Positions 44,206 through 54,977 of a DNA stretch of 64,000 bases are shown in pieces. Source of the stretch: Asterias amurensis (lineage: Eukaryota; Echinodermata; Asteroidea; Forcipulatida; Asteriidae); the NCBI RefSeq assembly GCF_032118995.1, contig NC_092649.1, forward strand, positions 19,777,832 to 19,841,831. Direction: 5' to 3'. Both the position numbers and the translations under genes were made by a program. A model generated the notes under the pieces. That model was not told where the DNA came from and did no database searches. It saw only the letters and a program-made list of their open reading frames with translations. The stretch's first letter is position 1; every line of letters starts with the position of its first letter.

Positions 44206-44519
44206 CTTCCATTTCATTCCCTTAGTAACCAAAAACATAATTCATTGTTCTGAATCTTTACCATTGCTCAATATTGCTACCATTGTGGGGATTAAGGCTG
44301 GCAAAGAATATAATGAATTGTATTAATAATAAAAATAATAATAAATGAGACTTATAAAGCGCATTTTACAATATTGAAATAAATGCTTCTTGTTTTTCTC
44401 TGTGTTAGTTTTAGATTTCGTCTGTTCATTGAAGTCTGAACCCAAGCAAAGGCGTTTTGAAGTCTCGACTAGTTTCGATTGAAGTCAAGATAGATATAAT
44501 GTTGAGCTTGGTGCCAGTC

Positions 44520-47500
44520 ATGAAAAAACAGCAAGTTCTAAATTGCAGCTTTTCTGCATGGTACCCCATCTTCAAACACATCACAATAGACAGGTAAATA
44601 TCTGACATAGAGTTATATATAGAGGGCGCACTGGTGATGCTGCTTGCACAAACGCGACGGGACCGCAAGGAGACACGCGTCATTTTATACGCGTGTTGAA
44701 TACGAAGTACACATTGGAGTTTGTGTTTGTTGAATGCTACGTGATGCTGTTTTGTCAACTTAAAAAATTGGCCGCATGTGTGCATACCGGGCCGCGTAAA
44801 TAGGCCGGTGCGCCCTCTAGTTCTTATATATATTCTTTGATATCTAATTACAGATCTTGGTTGAATTCTGGGGTGGATTTCACAAAGAGTTAAGACTAGT
44901 CTCGAGTAAGCAGAGTTACTCATCCTTACTTAGGACTTGTCTTAAGTTTTTAATAACTCCTTGGACTAGTCTTAAGTTTGGACTGTCTTTGTGAAATCGA
45001 CCCCAGATGTAGTAATGAAATCATTGATGCCTCAAAAGTATACTTAATCACTGTAGCTCGCAAGCTCGATGAAACCTTTAAACAAGGGTGCTTGCTACAT
45101 GTATGTGAACTAGAAACACCTGTGTTAATCCCTAGTGAAAGTCGGGTTGGTGAAGTGGTGTCTTGCCACACCTTTCACCTCTGGGACCCTGGTTCAAATC
45201 CCACCAGGGGCTCTATGTGGATTGGGTTTTCAGATCCCAGTTGACTGCATGGGTTTTTCCTTGAAAAAGTCTCTGGGGTTTTCCTCCCACGTCTAAAACT
45301 TAAGTTTCTTCATTGTCTTCTCTCTTCTGGTTTGGCTCTAATAAGAGCGTTGAGGTATCCAAATCCCAAAACCCATTCTCTTCAACAATGAGTATTCTCG
45401 GTTCATTTTTAACCCTATTTCATGAGATCTACGGCTTAATGTCCTATCTGAAAGGACAAAGCAACCAAGGTAAGGTATGTTACTAAGGAAAGTGCCACAA
45501 CTGGGATTCGAACCCTCAATCTGCTGATCAGAAACACCAGAGCTTGAGTTTGGTGCTTGTAACTGTCGGCCACTACACACCAAAAAGTTATATTTGTATG
45601 CTCTACCTGCAGGGTTAAATTGTTTTAACTTTTGATGTTCTGTGTTTTTATTGCTAGCCATATCCTGCCACTGTCAAAGGAGTTCCTCGCTTATTTGGAT
45701 GCTGATGGAATTTATCTTCCTAAGAGGTGAGAATTAAACAAATATAATTTCTTCCTTACTCTGGCCACGGGGCTACATTGTAGCTTGGTGGTCTATATAT
45801 TAGCAATGCAAAGGCCTGGGTTTGAACCTCACCAGAGTGATGCAGGGCTGTATGCTTCGTTTTTGAAAGGGCAAGGGCACCAAGGCAATTTGTTTCTGGA
45901 AAAAGGCACCCTATGAGGAAATTGTAAATTTCCACTGGAGCATTTCAAGGGCACCAAGGCAATGACAAGGGGCAACGGAGGCAATTGCCTTCGTTGCCTC
46001 CGTGAAGTATCAGGCCTGGTGATGTTCCTATGGATTGTTTGGATTGTACTGAGTATACAGTGCTTTTATACACATCAGTATATGGGTAAAAACAAACTGT
46101 ATTCTTTATACCCGATGGAAAACTAACATCTATACGACTTTTATTGGGGATGCTAATGTTGTGATGAGGTTGTTTTGTTAGTTCGTTTGTGAGGCCCTTC
46201 AAATTTTACGATCTTTCACGTACATGTACTTGACTAATAAGTTGTATAAAGTCCATTTCATGACATCAATTTCCGCCAACCTCAGTCCCACAGATGCACC
46301 CAGTGACATCATAGATGACACAGAGGAGATAGATCACAACAAGACACCCTCTTTCCCAGATCTGGAGGCATCCATAAAAGAATCAATTCAGAGTCTCGGC
46401 GGTAGAGTGTTTCCCAAACTCAACTGGAGCTCACCGAGGGTAAGCAAAATTCACCAGTTGTGTTAAAGAGCACTGGACTCAAACTCTGGGCCAAACTTCG
46501 TAGAGCTGCTTAAGCAGAAATTATTGCCTAACAACTGTCTGCTAAGCAGAAATGAACAGGACACCAGTTACAAACTGTACATAGTAGTTTGGCTGATAAC
46601 CTTATTCTGGTAAGCATAATTCTGTTTTGCTTGGCTACTTTTTGTGCTTAAGCAACTCTATGATATTGGGCCATGGTGTTTTTTGATCAGCAGAGTGTGT
46701 GTTTGAGTCCTGGGCCCAATTTCATGGAGCTGCTTAAGCACAAAATTCTGCTTAAGCAAAAAAATCCATGCTTTGTAAAATCAGATTATCGGCCAAGACT
46801 CCACTCAATTGTTATGCTAAGTAAACAACAGCTAAATACCAGTCACAAGGAAAGAATATGGCATGAAATTTTGGCCTGTAACATGTGTAAAATAAGCGAG
46901 CTACTTTTGTGCTTAACCAAATTTTGTGCTTAAGCAGCTCTATGAAATTGGCCCCTGCTCATGGAACTTTTGTCCTTTAGCAAGATACTTTACCATAATC
47001 ACTTTGTCCTTTGAATGGGACATGAGGCAAAAGAGGTGCTTTGAGGCAAAAGGCAAAAGGTCTTATGCACTAGAATTGCTATAAAAGAACCCTGCAGCCG
47101 ATTTCACGAAACGCTAGGATTAATCCTATCTCGAGTTAGGACGAGTAACTCGTCCTAACTTAGGATCAATCTTAAGGTCTGCATGCTACACTGCAGGGTT
47201 GGGACTTGTCCTAAGTCCTAAGATTAATCTTAAGTTAGGAAGAGTTTGGTGAAATCGACGGCAGAACACTTTAGGCCTGATACTTAAGACGATCTTAAGA
47301 CGATTGCAGTCCAGTGTATTAGCCCTGCCCCTACCCCTTTTGTACAGGATTATTTTTAGCGCTAGACCAATTTTAGTGGGGGCTCTAAATCCAGTTTAGG
47401 CCACTGGGGGCGAGCTGCTCGATAAAATTATTCGTGTTTAGATATTGGGCAACCCGAATTGCTGAAGTGCAATCTGGGGGAAATCTGTGCTGGGAAGCAC

Positions 47501-50500
47501 ATTGTATTTTGCTCAAAGTGCTGGCGAAATTTGTTCTGGGCAGGCCCCGCCGGCACTGCCCACCGTGGCTACGACTCTGCAACTCACCACTAGAATGATT
47601 TTAAAACTGTTTTTTATTTGTTTTTCAGGATGCATCCTGGATGGCGCGTGGCAACACCTTGAGGTGTTCTCGTGTGAATGACATCCTCCTTCTGCTAAAG
47701 AGTTCGGATTTCGTTTCACATGACCTCTCGTTACCGTATGTACATTGAAATCCTTGGGTGTAGGGTTAAAGGCAGTGGACACTATTGCCAATTACTCAAA
47801 CTAATTATTTGCATAAAAACTTACTTGGCAATGAGCAATCGAGAGCTGTTGATAGTATAAAACACTGTGAGAAACGGCTCCCTCTGAAACGTAGTTTTTG
47901 AGAAAGGGGTAATTTTTCACTCCAGACCTGAGGTATTTTATAGGTACCTGAAAGCACACAAGTTTGTGCAACAAGGGTGATTTTTCTTTCATTATTTTCT
48001 TGCAACTTTAAAGACAGATTGAGACTACATTTTCACAGATTTGTTATTTTATAAATAATGAATGACGTCACGATGCAAATCCATGGTGAACAAGCAAGCT
48101 GGCCGCCTAGCTTTCTTGCTAACTTGTGACATTTTTCTGCAACAATAAGCATGCAAATTTGCTCACCATTAAGCAACGCTATGAAATTGGGCCCAGACAT
48201 GAAGTAGTTAGAATCATGATGAGAGGAACCAAGGATCCAGCAGTGATCCAGCCATAGCTGTAGCCGCCATGGCTTAAACTCTCTGAAATATTCAAATACT
48301 GCAAATGTGTTAATTTTTAATATATTGCGCCAATGAATTTGTTCCCTGGTTTTGATCATAGATTTGAACACTGCACAGATTGTGAAGATGGCCAAGAAAA
48401 CAACGTGAAATATGAGGTAGGAAGAAGTACCAAGAACGGTTCTTTCATCTTCGTCCAAATTCATGCTTCTAAGATAGCCACATTGTGACTCTGAGTTAAT
48501 TGGTTTAACTGAGCTCCCAGATGTGACTTACTAATACAATTCCTCACTTTAACAAAATCCAACAACGTACATGAACTCAACACGCAACACACTGTTGGAT
48601 TCTGATCATTATGCCTGATCCCATGTAAAGCATAATCAGTTAACCAGTGCAGTCCTCAGTCCAACACCATACAGTAACTCAACATCCAAACTGTTGGACT
48701 CTGACAATGGTGGTATGTCTGATCCCATGCAAAGCATAATCAGTTTCCTAGTGCAGTCCTCAGTCCAACACCGTACAGTAACTCACCACCCAAACTGTTG
48801 GACTGAGGTGGTATGCACAAAACCATCTTAAGCAAAATCAGTTACATGTACTAGTGCAGTCCTTAGTCCAACACCATACAGTAACTCAACATCCAAACTG
48901 TTGGACTCTGATCGTGGTGGTGCATGTCTGATCCCATGCGAAGCATAATCAGTTTCCTAGTGCAGTCCTCGGTCCAACACCATACAGAAACTCAACATCC
49001 AAACTGTTGGACTGTGATCGTGGTGATGTCTGATCCCATGCAAAGCATAATCAGTTTCCTAGTGCAGTCCTCAGTCCAACACCGTACAGTTACTCAACAT
49101 CCAAACTGTTGGACTCTGATCGTGGTGGTGCATGTCTGATCCCATGCGAAGCATAATCAGTTTCCTAGTGCAGTCTTTGGTCCGACACAATACAGTAACT
49201 CAACATCCAAACTGTTGGACTCTGATCGTGGTGGTGCATGTCTGATCCCATGCGAAGCATAATCAGTTTCCTAGTGCAGTCTTTGGTCCGACACAATACA
49301 GTAACTCAACATCCAAACTGTTGGACTCTGATCGTGGTGGTGCATGTCTGATCCCATGCGAAGCATAATCAGTTTCCTAGTGCAGTTGTCGGTCCAACAC
49401 CATACAGTAACTCAACATCCAAACTGTTGGACTCTGGTCGTGGTGGTGTATGTCTGATCCCATGCGAAGCATAATCAGTTTCCTAGTGCAGTCTTTGGTC
49501 CGACACAATACAGTAACTCAACATCCAAACTGTTGGACTCTGATCGTGATGGTGCATGTCTGATCCCATGCGAAGCATAATCAGTTTACAAGTGCAGTTG
49601 TCGGTCCAACACCATACAGTAACTCAACATCCAAACTGTTGGACTGAGGTGGTATGCACAAAACCATCTTTAACAAAATCAGTTTACCAGTGTAGTCCTC
49701 AGTCCAACACCATACAGTAACTCAACACTCAAACTGTTGCACTGTGGTGGTATGCTTGATCCCATGTAAGGCAAGATCAGTTTACAAGTGCAGTCCTCAG
49801 TCCACCACCATACAGTAAACTCTACACCCAGCAGTTGGACTCTGATTATGGTCGTATGCCTGATCCCATGTAACGCATATAAGGCCTGATCAGTTAACAA
49901 GTGCAGTCCTCAGTCCAACCACTAGCTTTCTGTAGCATCTAATGTTGTAATTTTTGAAACCCAACCAAAGTGTCAAGATACTATAATCTTTTTTTCCTCA
50001 TGTTGATTCTAACCTTAGCTTATTTTGAGAAGATGGACTGATATTTCAGAAGCGACAGAGTTCAGAGTTTTCGTCAAGAATGATGACATCATCGGTAGGT
50101 AACCTAATTTGTTGTTTTTGCTTCCAAGAAAACTATGCGTAATTATCCGGAAACTCAATTTACCAGTTAACTGCAAACTGAAATCCCTAATCTTGTTATA
50201 TCAAAAGGCCTGATGCTTCATGGAGGCAACGAAGGTGATTGCCTCCGTGCCCGCTGGTCATTGCCTTGCAGCCCTTGAAATGCTCATAGTATAAATTTAC
50301 AGTTTCCCCTTAGGGTGCCGCTTAACTGAGGAGAAAATGCCTTGGTGTCCTTGCCCTTAAGGAAAACGAAGCATGCAGGCCTGCGTCAAGTAATAAACCA
50401 CAAGGGAAACTGACTGGGTAAATTTTAAATGATTTTGGTTCGAACAAAGACAAAGACAAATTGAGTAGAGCAGGACTTGCACCTGAACAAAGATATTGAC

Positions 50501-53500
50501 AATAAGGGAGACTGCCAACATTCAGGCTAGATAGCTCATTTGGAAGAGTGCCGTCAAGTCAACCCGGAGGTCGCAGGTTCAAGGCCCCCTCTAGTCCAAC
50601 TCTTTGTTCAACCCAAAATTGAAGTATCTTGATAAAGTACTGAAGTATCTTGTACAATTTTGTTATTTATATACTTCTGTCTTCTCTCCAGGTATTTCTC
50701 AACGAGACCACACAAATTTCTTTCCCGATCTCATCCCATTAGCAAATGATATCAACCTTGAGATTGAGGATTTCCATGACAGACACATCGCAGGAAACTT
50801 TCCTGACCATAATTGTAAGTTCAATTTTTCAAGGATGTGCCTTAAAGGAACACGTTGCCTTGGATCGGACGAATTGGTCTTTAAAAAGCATTTGAAACTG
50901 TTTGTTATGAAATGCATATGGTTAGAAAGATGTTTTATAAGTAGAATATAATAATCCACACAAGTATCACTCAAAATTGCACGGTTTTCCTTTTACGTCG
51001 CGAACTTACGCGGTCGGCCATTTATGGGAGTCAAAAAATTGACTCCCACAAATGGACGACCGTGTTAGTCGACAAGGTAAAAAGAAAACCATGCAATTTC
51101 AAGGCATCTTTGTGTAGATCATTGTATTCTACTTTTACAACATCTTTCTACCCATACGCATTTTATAACAATTGGTTACAGAACGCTTTTCAAAGACCAA
51201 CTCAACGGATCCAAGGCAACGTGCTCCTTTAAGCCATTATCACACTGCATCTATTATCCACATGGAACACAGCCTAGGGACTACCTGGGAGTTTTTTACC
51301 CTACGGTTTACCCTTGGCATATTTTGTAGACCATTCCTCTAACTTTCTCAACTCCCTTGGGAGCACACAACTCCAAGCTGCTCAAGTCAGTGCCAATGGG
51401 TACCTCAGCCCTCTCAGGTTCCCATTTATACACCTGGGTTAAGAGAAGCAAGTATGCTGAAAGACACAAGTGTCAAGACCAGGACTCCAACCTACAGTCT
51501 GGAGTCCAGTGTGCATGACCGCTCGACAACCGACACACCAGTTTTGCTTTGGTGTTCAGTTTACTTATTGATAACTTCTGCTTATGGTTCCACCTTTTGA
51601 AACAAATTTTTAACCTGTTAGATTTAGTGTATACAATGTACATCTACATTTCTATAGGATTAAAACAACAATTGAACAGTTCCATAAGCCAAGGGTATAC
51701 TTTGCTTTTAAGTTAAAGTTGTGTTATACTTTTTCTTTCAATTTACATTACAGATTTAGTGTATACAATGTATGTACATCTACATTTATATAGGATTAAA
51801 ACAACAATTGAACAGTTCCATAAGCCAAGGGTATACTTTGCTTTTAAGTTAAAGTTGTGTTATACTTTTTCTTTCAATTTACTTTACAGATGTATATGAC
51901 ATTTATCGACAAGATAAGGTAAGTTGTTCTGTCCAATATTAAGTTGTTGTTTTTTCTATTTCTTTTGAGGGGGGGGGGGGGGGGGGGTGTTATAGGTAAA
52001 GAAGAGGGTTACTTAAAACACAACTGTGAAGATAAGATAAAGACTCAATCTAGCTCTGTGGTTTAGTGGTAAGACATCTGCAGCCGATTTCACAAAACGC
52101 TAGGATTAATCCTATCTCGAGTTAGGATGAGTAAGTCGTCCTAACTTTGGATTAATCTTAAGGTATGCATGCTACAGTGCAGGGCTGGGACTCGTCCTAA
52201 GTCCTAAGATTAATCCCAAGTTAGGAAGAGTTTGGTGAAATCGACGGCTGCTCTAGCAATGCAAAGGGGAAAGTACCGAGTATACAGTGCTTTATACACA
52301 TTGGTTTAAGGGTAAACAAAATCACATTTTCAGGAGTAGCTAACTTCGCTGCAAACATCCCTGCTAGCATACAGCAAAAATTCTAAGCAGTGTAAACATA
52401 AAATTTGTCTATTTGTAAAATTTGTCTGCGCAGCTAAAGTAATAATTCATACATCTTCACTTTACAGAGGAAATTTCTGCTGATAGATTTCAACCCTTTC
52501 GGTGAAGTGACAGACCCATTGTTATTCAACTGGACTGACCTGAACCAGCTCGACGTCACAAGTCCCGAAAGTCAATCATGGGTAAGGAAGAATGTCAAAA
52601 TTGATCAGAAAAATGTCCTTCAAAAAGTTTCAAAATAAGTTTTGGGTTGAACAAAGAAAAAAAAGGACTAGAGGGGGACTTGAACCTGCAACCTCTGGAT
52701 TACAGTGCAATCTAGCAATCTAGTCTTGGTTTTCCATATGATGAGATCACTTTTAAAGATGTTAACTTTTAAATACTGTGCACAAGCAAAGGGTACATGC
52801 AAATGTCCATATCCAGCGTGCACCCAGGCGCATACATTGTGCACAAGTTAATGGAAGGTATATCTAGCCCAAATGCTGGCAGTCTCCCTATTTTGTCATG
52901 TCTTTGCTTGGGCTGCAATTCAGAAGCCATTCAACAGCTAACTACCGCATAACCAGGGATCACACCAGAGTTTACAATACAACCTGGGAAGCAGCAGCAG
53001 AGGGATTACCTTTAAGGGATGCAATTTCTTAGGTTACTACAATGTGGAACTTATAAGCCTTTTTGAGGTATGGCGGACGTGATACGCGCGCGTCACACGC
53101 CGCGACTGATGCCACGCTCACCATGTTGGTGGTCATTAGGTTTACGTGTAAACGGCGCGTGGCCTAAAATGCGCACTTTACTGAATAACATACGTTCTAT
53201 TTCTATGGTCAATACGCACAAATTTACCACAACTTTACAGTGTTGTAGCATCGTGTCCGCCATATCTCAAAAAGGCTTATTGATTGTGTTTCAATATCTC
53301 TAGATGCAATTTGAGTTCAAACAGTTCCAGACTACCTCTTTACTTTGTTTTCTTTTTATTCTTTTTTTTAAGGAAACGTTCCGAATTGTCCGTAGCTTTG
53401 AGGGCATCCAACCAAGTCAGTATCTTAGTTACAGCATTCCAACGGACATCCTTCACTTAACGACAGGATTGGATGCCAACAAACTTGCTGATTTTCTCAG

Positions 53501-54293
53501 AATGGTAAGAAAATGAAAAACAAGAGATTGAATTTTACTCTTAAACCATGTAAGCCCGGTTTATACTTCCTGCGAATGCAAATGCGAAGCGAAGTTGAAG
53601 TGAATTCGACGTCACACCTGTTTTCGCTGCAAATGTTCGTAAGAGTTGAGCAAAGCTCAACTGCTGCGAATTATTCATTGCAAATCTCTGGAATCAACAT
53701 TCGCTTCACATTCGCATTCGCAGGAAGTATGACCCGGGCCTAAAAGGGAGATTATATCAATGGTAATTACTACAAAAAATAATGCCCATAAAAACTGGCT
53801 TGAAAGAAGCTCTCTGTAGATAATGTATACCATGTTGAGAAACAATTTTCTTCCGAGGAATGTTGTTTTAGAGAGAGTAAAAAACTTTAGCCTCCGAGAA
53901 AGACTCTGCTAGGGTCGAATTGCAGGCCATTAACTATTTTTTGCAGAAAGATTTTGACCCATTAGTAAAAGATAATCAGATAAACATAAATCCAAAACAG
54001 TAAAGACAACGATGCAAAGTCTTGCTGCGCCTGGCATGTCCCCCCTTTTTCGCGCCATGAGCTTCAACACAAGACAGAAACCGACGCGTTGCAAGCATTC
54101 TTCTTGTTATTACTGCAGCTGTATGCCAAGGGCATGGAGGCAATTGTCTTATCAGAATTAATATGAAATTCCATAATAAATTTGAATTCTTTGTATTTTG
54201 ATTCAGGAACTGCAGATGCCAGACCAACAGGAATCCTCATCATCAGATGATGAAGATGCTTCACCAGTTGATGAAGATCAACCAGAGAAATGA
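44520..54293 (+). CDS. CDC123: CDC123 (D123) eIF2 assembly factor, 11 exons, 339 aa
   Basis: Coding exons: 44520-44593, 45658-45726, 46286-46439, 47629-47735, 48362-48416, 50019-50094, 50692-50814, 51890-51918, 52468-52581, 53373-53504, 54207-54293. All are GT/AG and in phase, giving 339 aa (human 336). The N-terminus [18 protein letters not shown] matches human [70 protein letters not shown] and the ATP-grasp motif [15 protein letters not shown] follow. The C-terminus is acidic ([11 protein letters not shown]). By family it is a cytosolic ATP-grasp protein that binds eIF2 gamma and promotes assembly of the eIF2 trimer. Exon 8 is only 29 nt. An in-frame ATG at 44499 could add seven residues, but homology favours 44520. 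The gene looks intact. Confidence 0.95.
44622..44817. mobile_element. 196-bp MITE with TA flanks in CDC123 intron 1
   Basis: GAGGGCGCAC and GTGCGCCCTC are exactly inverted and flanked by TA on both sides, extending as TGG / CCG with one mismatch. The left end is 28 nt past the exon 1 donor. TA target duplication is typical of Tc1/mariner-type insertion. Terminal GAGGGCGC is shared with the candidate element at 4-3059. Confidence 0.8.
44869..45006. mobile_element. Family C palindromic MITE in CDC123 intron 1
   Basis: The termini CTGGGGTGGATTTCACAAAG and CTTTGTGAAATCGACCCCAG are inverted, with TTAAGACTAGTCTCGAGTAA inside. Confidence 0.85.
45138..45352 (+). mobile_element. tRNA-derived SINE in CDC123 intron 1
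   Basis: GGTTGGTGAAGTGGTGTCTTG (A-box region), CCTGGTTCAAATCCCACC (B box), ATGTGGATTGGGTTTTCAG, TTTTCCTCCCACGTCTAAAA and TTCTTCATTGTCTTCTCTC. It is the most complete copy of this SINE family in the window. Confidence 0.75.
45470..45590 (-). mobile_element. tRNA-derived SINE fragment in CDC123 intron 1
   Basis: Plus-strand AACTGGGATTCGAACCCTC is a reversed B box; CTGATCAGAAACACCAGAGC and CTGTCGGCCACTACACACC follow. The acceptor of exon 2 is 70 nt downstream. Confidence 0.6.
45775..46090 (+). mobile_element. SINE split by a family E element, CDC123 intron 2
   Basis: SINE words GCTTGGTGGTCTATATATTA, CCTGGGTTTGAACCTCACC (B box) and CAGAGTGATG stop at about 45841. A complete reversed family E element (about 45843-46018, GGGCTGTATGCTTCG to AAGTATCAGGCC) follows. 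The SINE body then resumes with GGTGATGTTCCTATGGATTG and CTGAGTATACAGTGC. E inserted into the SINE. Confidence 0.75.
46495..46958. mobile_element. Two adjacent family D MITEs in CDC123 intron 3
   Basis: The first (46490-46673) has ends GGGCCAAACTTCGTAGAGC and CTCTATGATATTGGGCC. The second (46708-46958) has GGGCCCAATTTCATGGAGC and GCTCTATGAAATTGGCCCC, exactly inverted over most of their length. Confidence 0.8.
47094..47265. mobile_element. Family C variant in CDC123 intron 3
   Basis: GCAGCCGATTTCACGAAACGC and TTTGGTGAAATCGACGGCAG are the ends; TCCTATCTCGAGTTAGGACG, GCATGCTACACTGCAGGG and TTAAGTTAGGAAGAG lie inside. The same subfamily as 52079 and 54736. Confidence 0.8.
47768..48055. mobile_element. 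Truncated family A MITE in CDC123 intron 4
   Basis: The left end TTAAAGGCAGTGGACACTAT is intact, and AAACGGCTCCCTCTGAAACG and GAAAGCACACAAGTTTGTGC follow. The right terminus is missing; the sequence passes into a family D right end (about 48120-48196). Confidence 0.75.
48590..49920. repeat. Minisatellite of roughly 110-bp units in CDC123 intron 5
   Basis: About eleven to twelve copies of a unit of roughly 100-115 bp. Each includes CTGATCCCATGCGAAGCATA, ATCAGTTTCCTAGTGCAGTC, CAACACCATACAGTAACTCA and CATCCAAACTGTTGGACTC. Central copies (about 48900-49620) are nearly identical and the edges more diverged. CAGTCCAACA-like and TGTTGGACTG words within each unit are inverted, so each unit can fold. 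Confidence 0.9.
50207..50386. mobile_element. Complete family E element in CDC123 intron 6
   Basis: It begins AGGCCTGATGCTTCATGGAG and ends AACGAAGCATGCAGGCCTG, with GGTCATTGCCTTGCAGCCC and TTTCCCCTTAGGGTGCCG inside. The outer words AGGCCTG / GGCCTG form short inverted ends. Confidence 0.75.
50399..50620 (+). mobile_element. tRNA-like SINE in CDC123 intron 6
   Basis: The tRNA-like head GGCTAGATAGCTCATTTGG (A box) and GGTCGCAGGTTCAAGGCCC (B box) lie at about 50525-50590. The upstream part CAAGGGAAACTGACTGGGTA matches a second, inverted-oriented fragment of the same family. This copy shows the tRNA-like part best. Confidence 0.65.
50841..51233. mobile_element. Family B palindromic MITE in CDC123 intron 7
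   Basis: CTTAAAGGAACACGTTGCC and GGCAACGTGCTCCTTTAAG are inverted; the turn is at GGGAGTCAAAAAATTGACTCCC (near 51036). It starts 26 nt past the exon 7 donor. Confidence 0.9.
51320..51535 (-). mobile_element. tRNA-derived SINE in CDC123 intron 7
   Basis: Plus-strand CTTTCTCAACTCCCTTGGGAG, CCCATTTATACACCTGGGTT, CCAGGACTCCAACCTACAG and GACCGCTCGACAACCGACAC. It shares the body with 17765-17943. Confidence 0.6.
51621..51889 (+). repeat. 132-bp tandem duplication reaching the exon 8 acceptor
   Basis: The block GATTTAGTGTATACAATG to TTTCAATTTACATTACAG (51621-51753) is repeated at 51753-51889 with very few differences and a 4-nt insertion. Both copies end in a polypyrimidine tract plus acceptor: ACATTACAG in the first, ACTTTACAG (the real acceptor of the 29-nt exon 8) in the second. 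Confidence 0.9.
52050..52320 (+). mobile_element. SINE split by a family C MITE in CDC123 intron 8
   Basis: SINE head GCTCTGTGGTTTAGTGGTAA (A-box-like) stops at about 52078. A complete family C element (52079-52250, GCAGCCGATTTCAC to GTGAAATCGACGGCTG) follows. The SINE resumes with CTCTAGCAATGCAAAGGGG and CCGAGTATACAGTGC. C inserted into the SINE. Confidence 0.75.
52625..52730 (-). mobile_element. tRNA-like SINE fragment in CDC123 intron 9
   Basis: GGGTTGAACAAAGAAAAAAA and GGGGGACTTGAACCTGCAAC, matching 25539-25650. Truncated. Between 52731 and 53052 nothing is recognised. Confidence 0.5.
53053..53280. mobile_element. Family G MITE in CDC123 intron 9
   Basis: ATAAGCCTTTTTGAGGTATGG and CCATATCTCAAAAAGGCTTAT are exactly inverted and extend through CGGAC / GTCCG. 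The core CGTCACACGCCGCGACTG is shared with 28952-29200. It ends about 90 nt before the exon 10 acceptor. Confidence 0.88.
53553..53740. mobile_element. Family F MITE in CDC123 intron 10
   Basis: GCCCGGTTTATACTTCCTGC and GCAGGAAGTATGACCCGGGC are inverted, continuing through GAATGCAAATGCGAAGCG / TCGCTTCACATTCGCATTC. It starts 49 nt past the exon 10 donor. Confidence 0.88.
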
Positions 54294-54735
54294 AGCAGGA
54301 GTAGCCCCCCCCCCCACTCCATGCCATCGCCGAGGTCAATTACTAGTCTTGTTGCAAGACGTTGTCATTCACTATCACTCAACTATCACCATCCCCCGCT
54401 CCACTTCTGCTTGCGGCACACATCAAAAGATAGCGGGCGCTGTTAAAAACTTCCAGATCACCCCACCATGCCACTATCAAAACTCTCTACTCTCTTAGTG
54501 GAAAGGTCGCGATGTGTGTAGAGTTGAGTGTATGGGGCCTATGGTAGTACCACTGAGGTGGACTAACTCAACAAGAACGCCTTGCACTAAGACTAGTCAA
54601 TTACAGAAAACGTGACTCTCTGCAAATAATAGGTTAGACTGGTCCCATCAGTGGATAAACTTGCAGTTACGCGAGCTTCAATTTCTGCCGTATTGGTCCG
54701 CTCCGAAGTGGCGTAGTTTGTCAGATAATACACCA

Positions 54736-54907
54736 GGGGTCGATTTCACAAAGAGTTAGGACTCGTCTCATCTCGAGTTAGGACGAGTAATTCGTCTTAA
54801 CTTAGGATTAATCTTAAGGTCTGCATGCTACAGTGCAGGGTTGGGACTCGGCCTAAGTCCCAAAATTAGTCATAAGTTAGAAAGAGTTTTTGTGAAATCG
54901 ACGGCAG
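54736..54907. mobile_element. Family C variant in the CDC123 3' flank
   Basis: GGGGTCGATTTCACAAAGAG and TTTTGTGAAATCGACGGCAG. Inside, GCATGCTACAGTGCAGGG matches 47094 and 52079. If the CDC123 transcript extends this far it is 3' UTR. Confidence 0.75.
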
Positions 54908-54977
54908 CAGTTAACTGTGCTTTCGATTGTCTGCTAATTCTGCATGTATAATGTTTACAATATGTAATTAAGAGAAT

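Larger units (their letters stand above)
42580..44519. promoter_or_regulatory. Divergent TBC1D30/CDC123 intergenic region
   Basis: The 1.94 kb between the two start codons holds a splice acceptor for TBC1D30 at about 42596-42597, a family B MITE (43279-43661), a small inverted repeat (44108-44205) and a GC-rich patch with TTTCTAAGCGCGCGCGC and TTTCTAAGTGCGCGTGC (43918-43962), which resembles NRF1-type GCGC sites. No TATA box is evident. Promoter position is inferred. Confidence 0.45.

Noticed and set aside
48590-49920. CRISPR-like look of regularly spaced repeats
   Set aside because: Units are contiguous tandem copies without unique spacers, in a eukaryotic intron.
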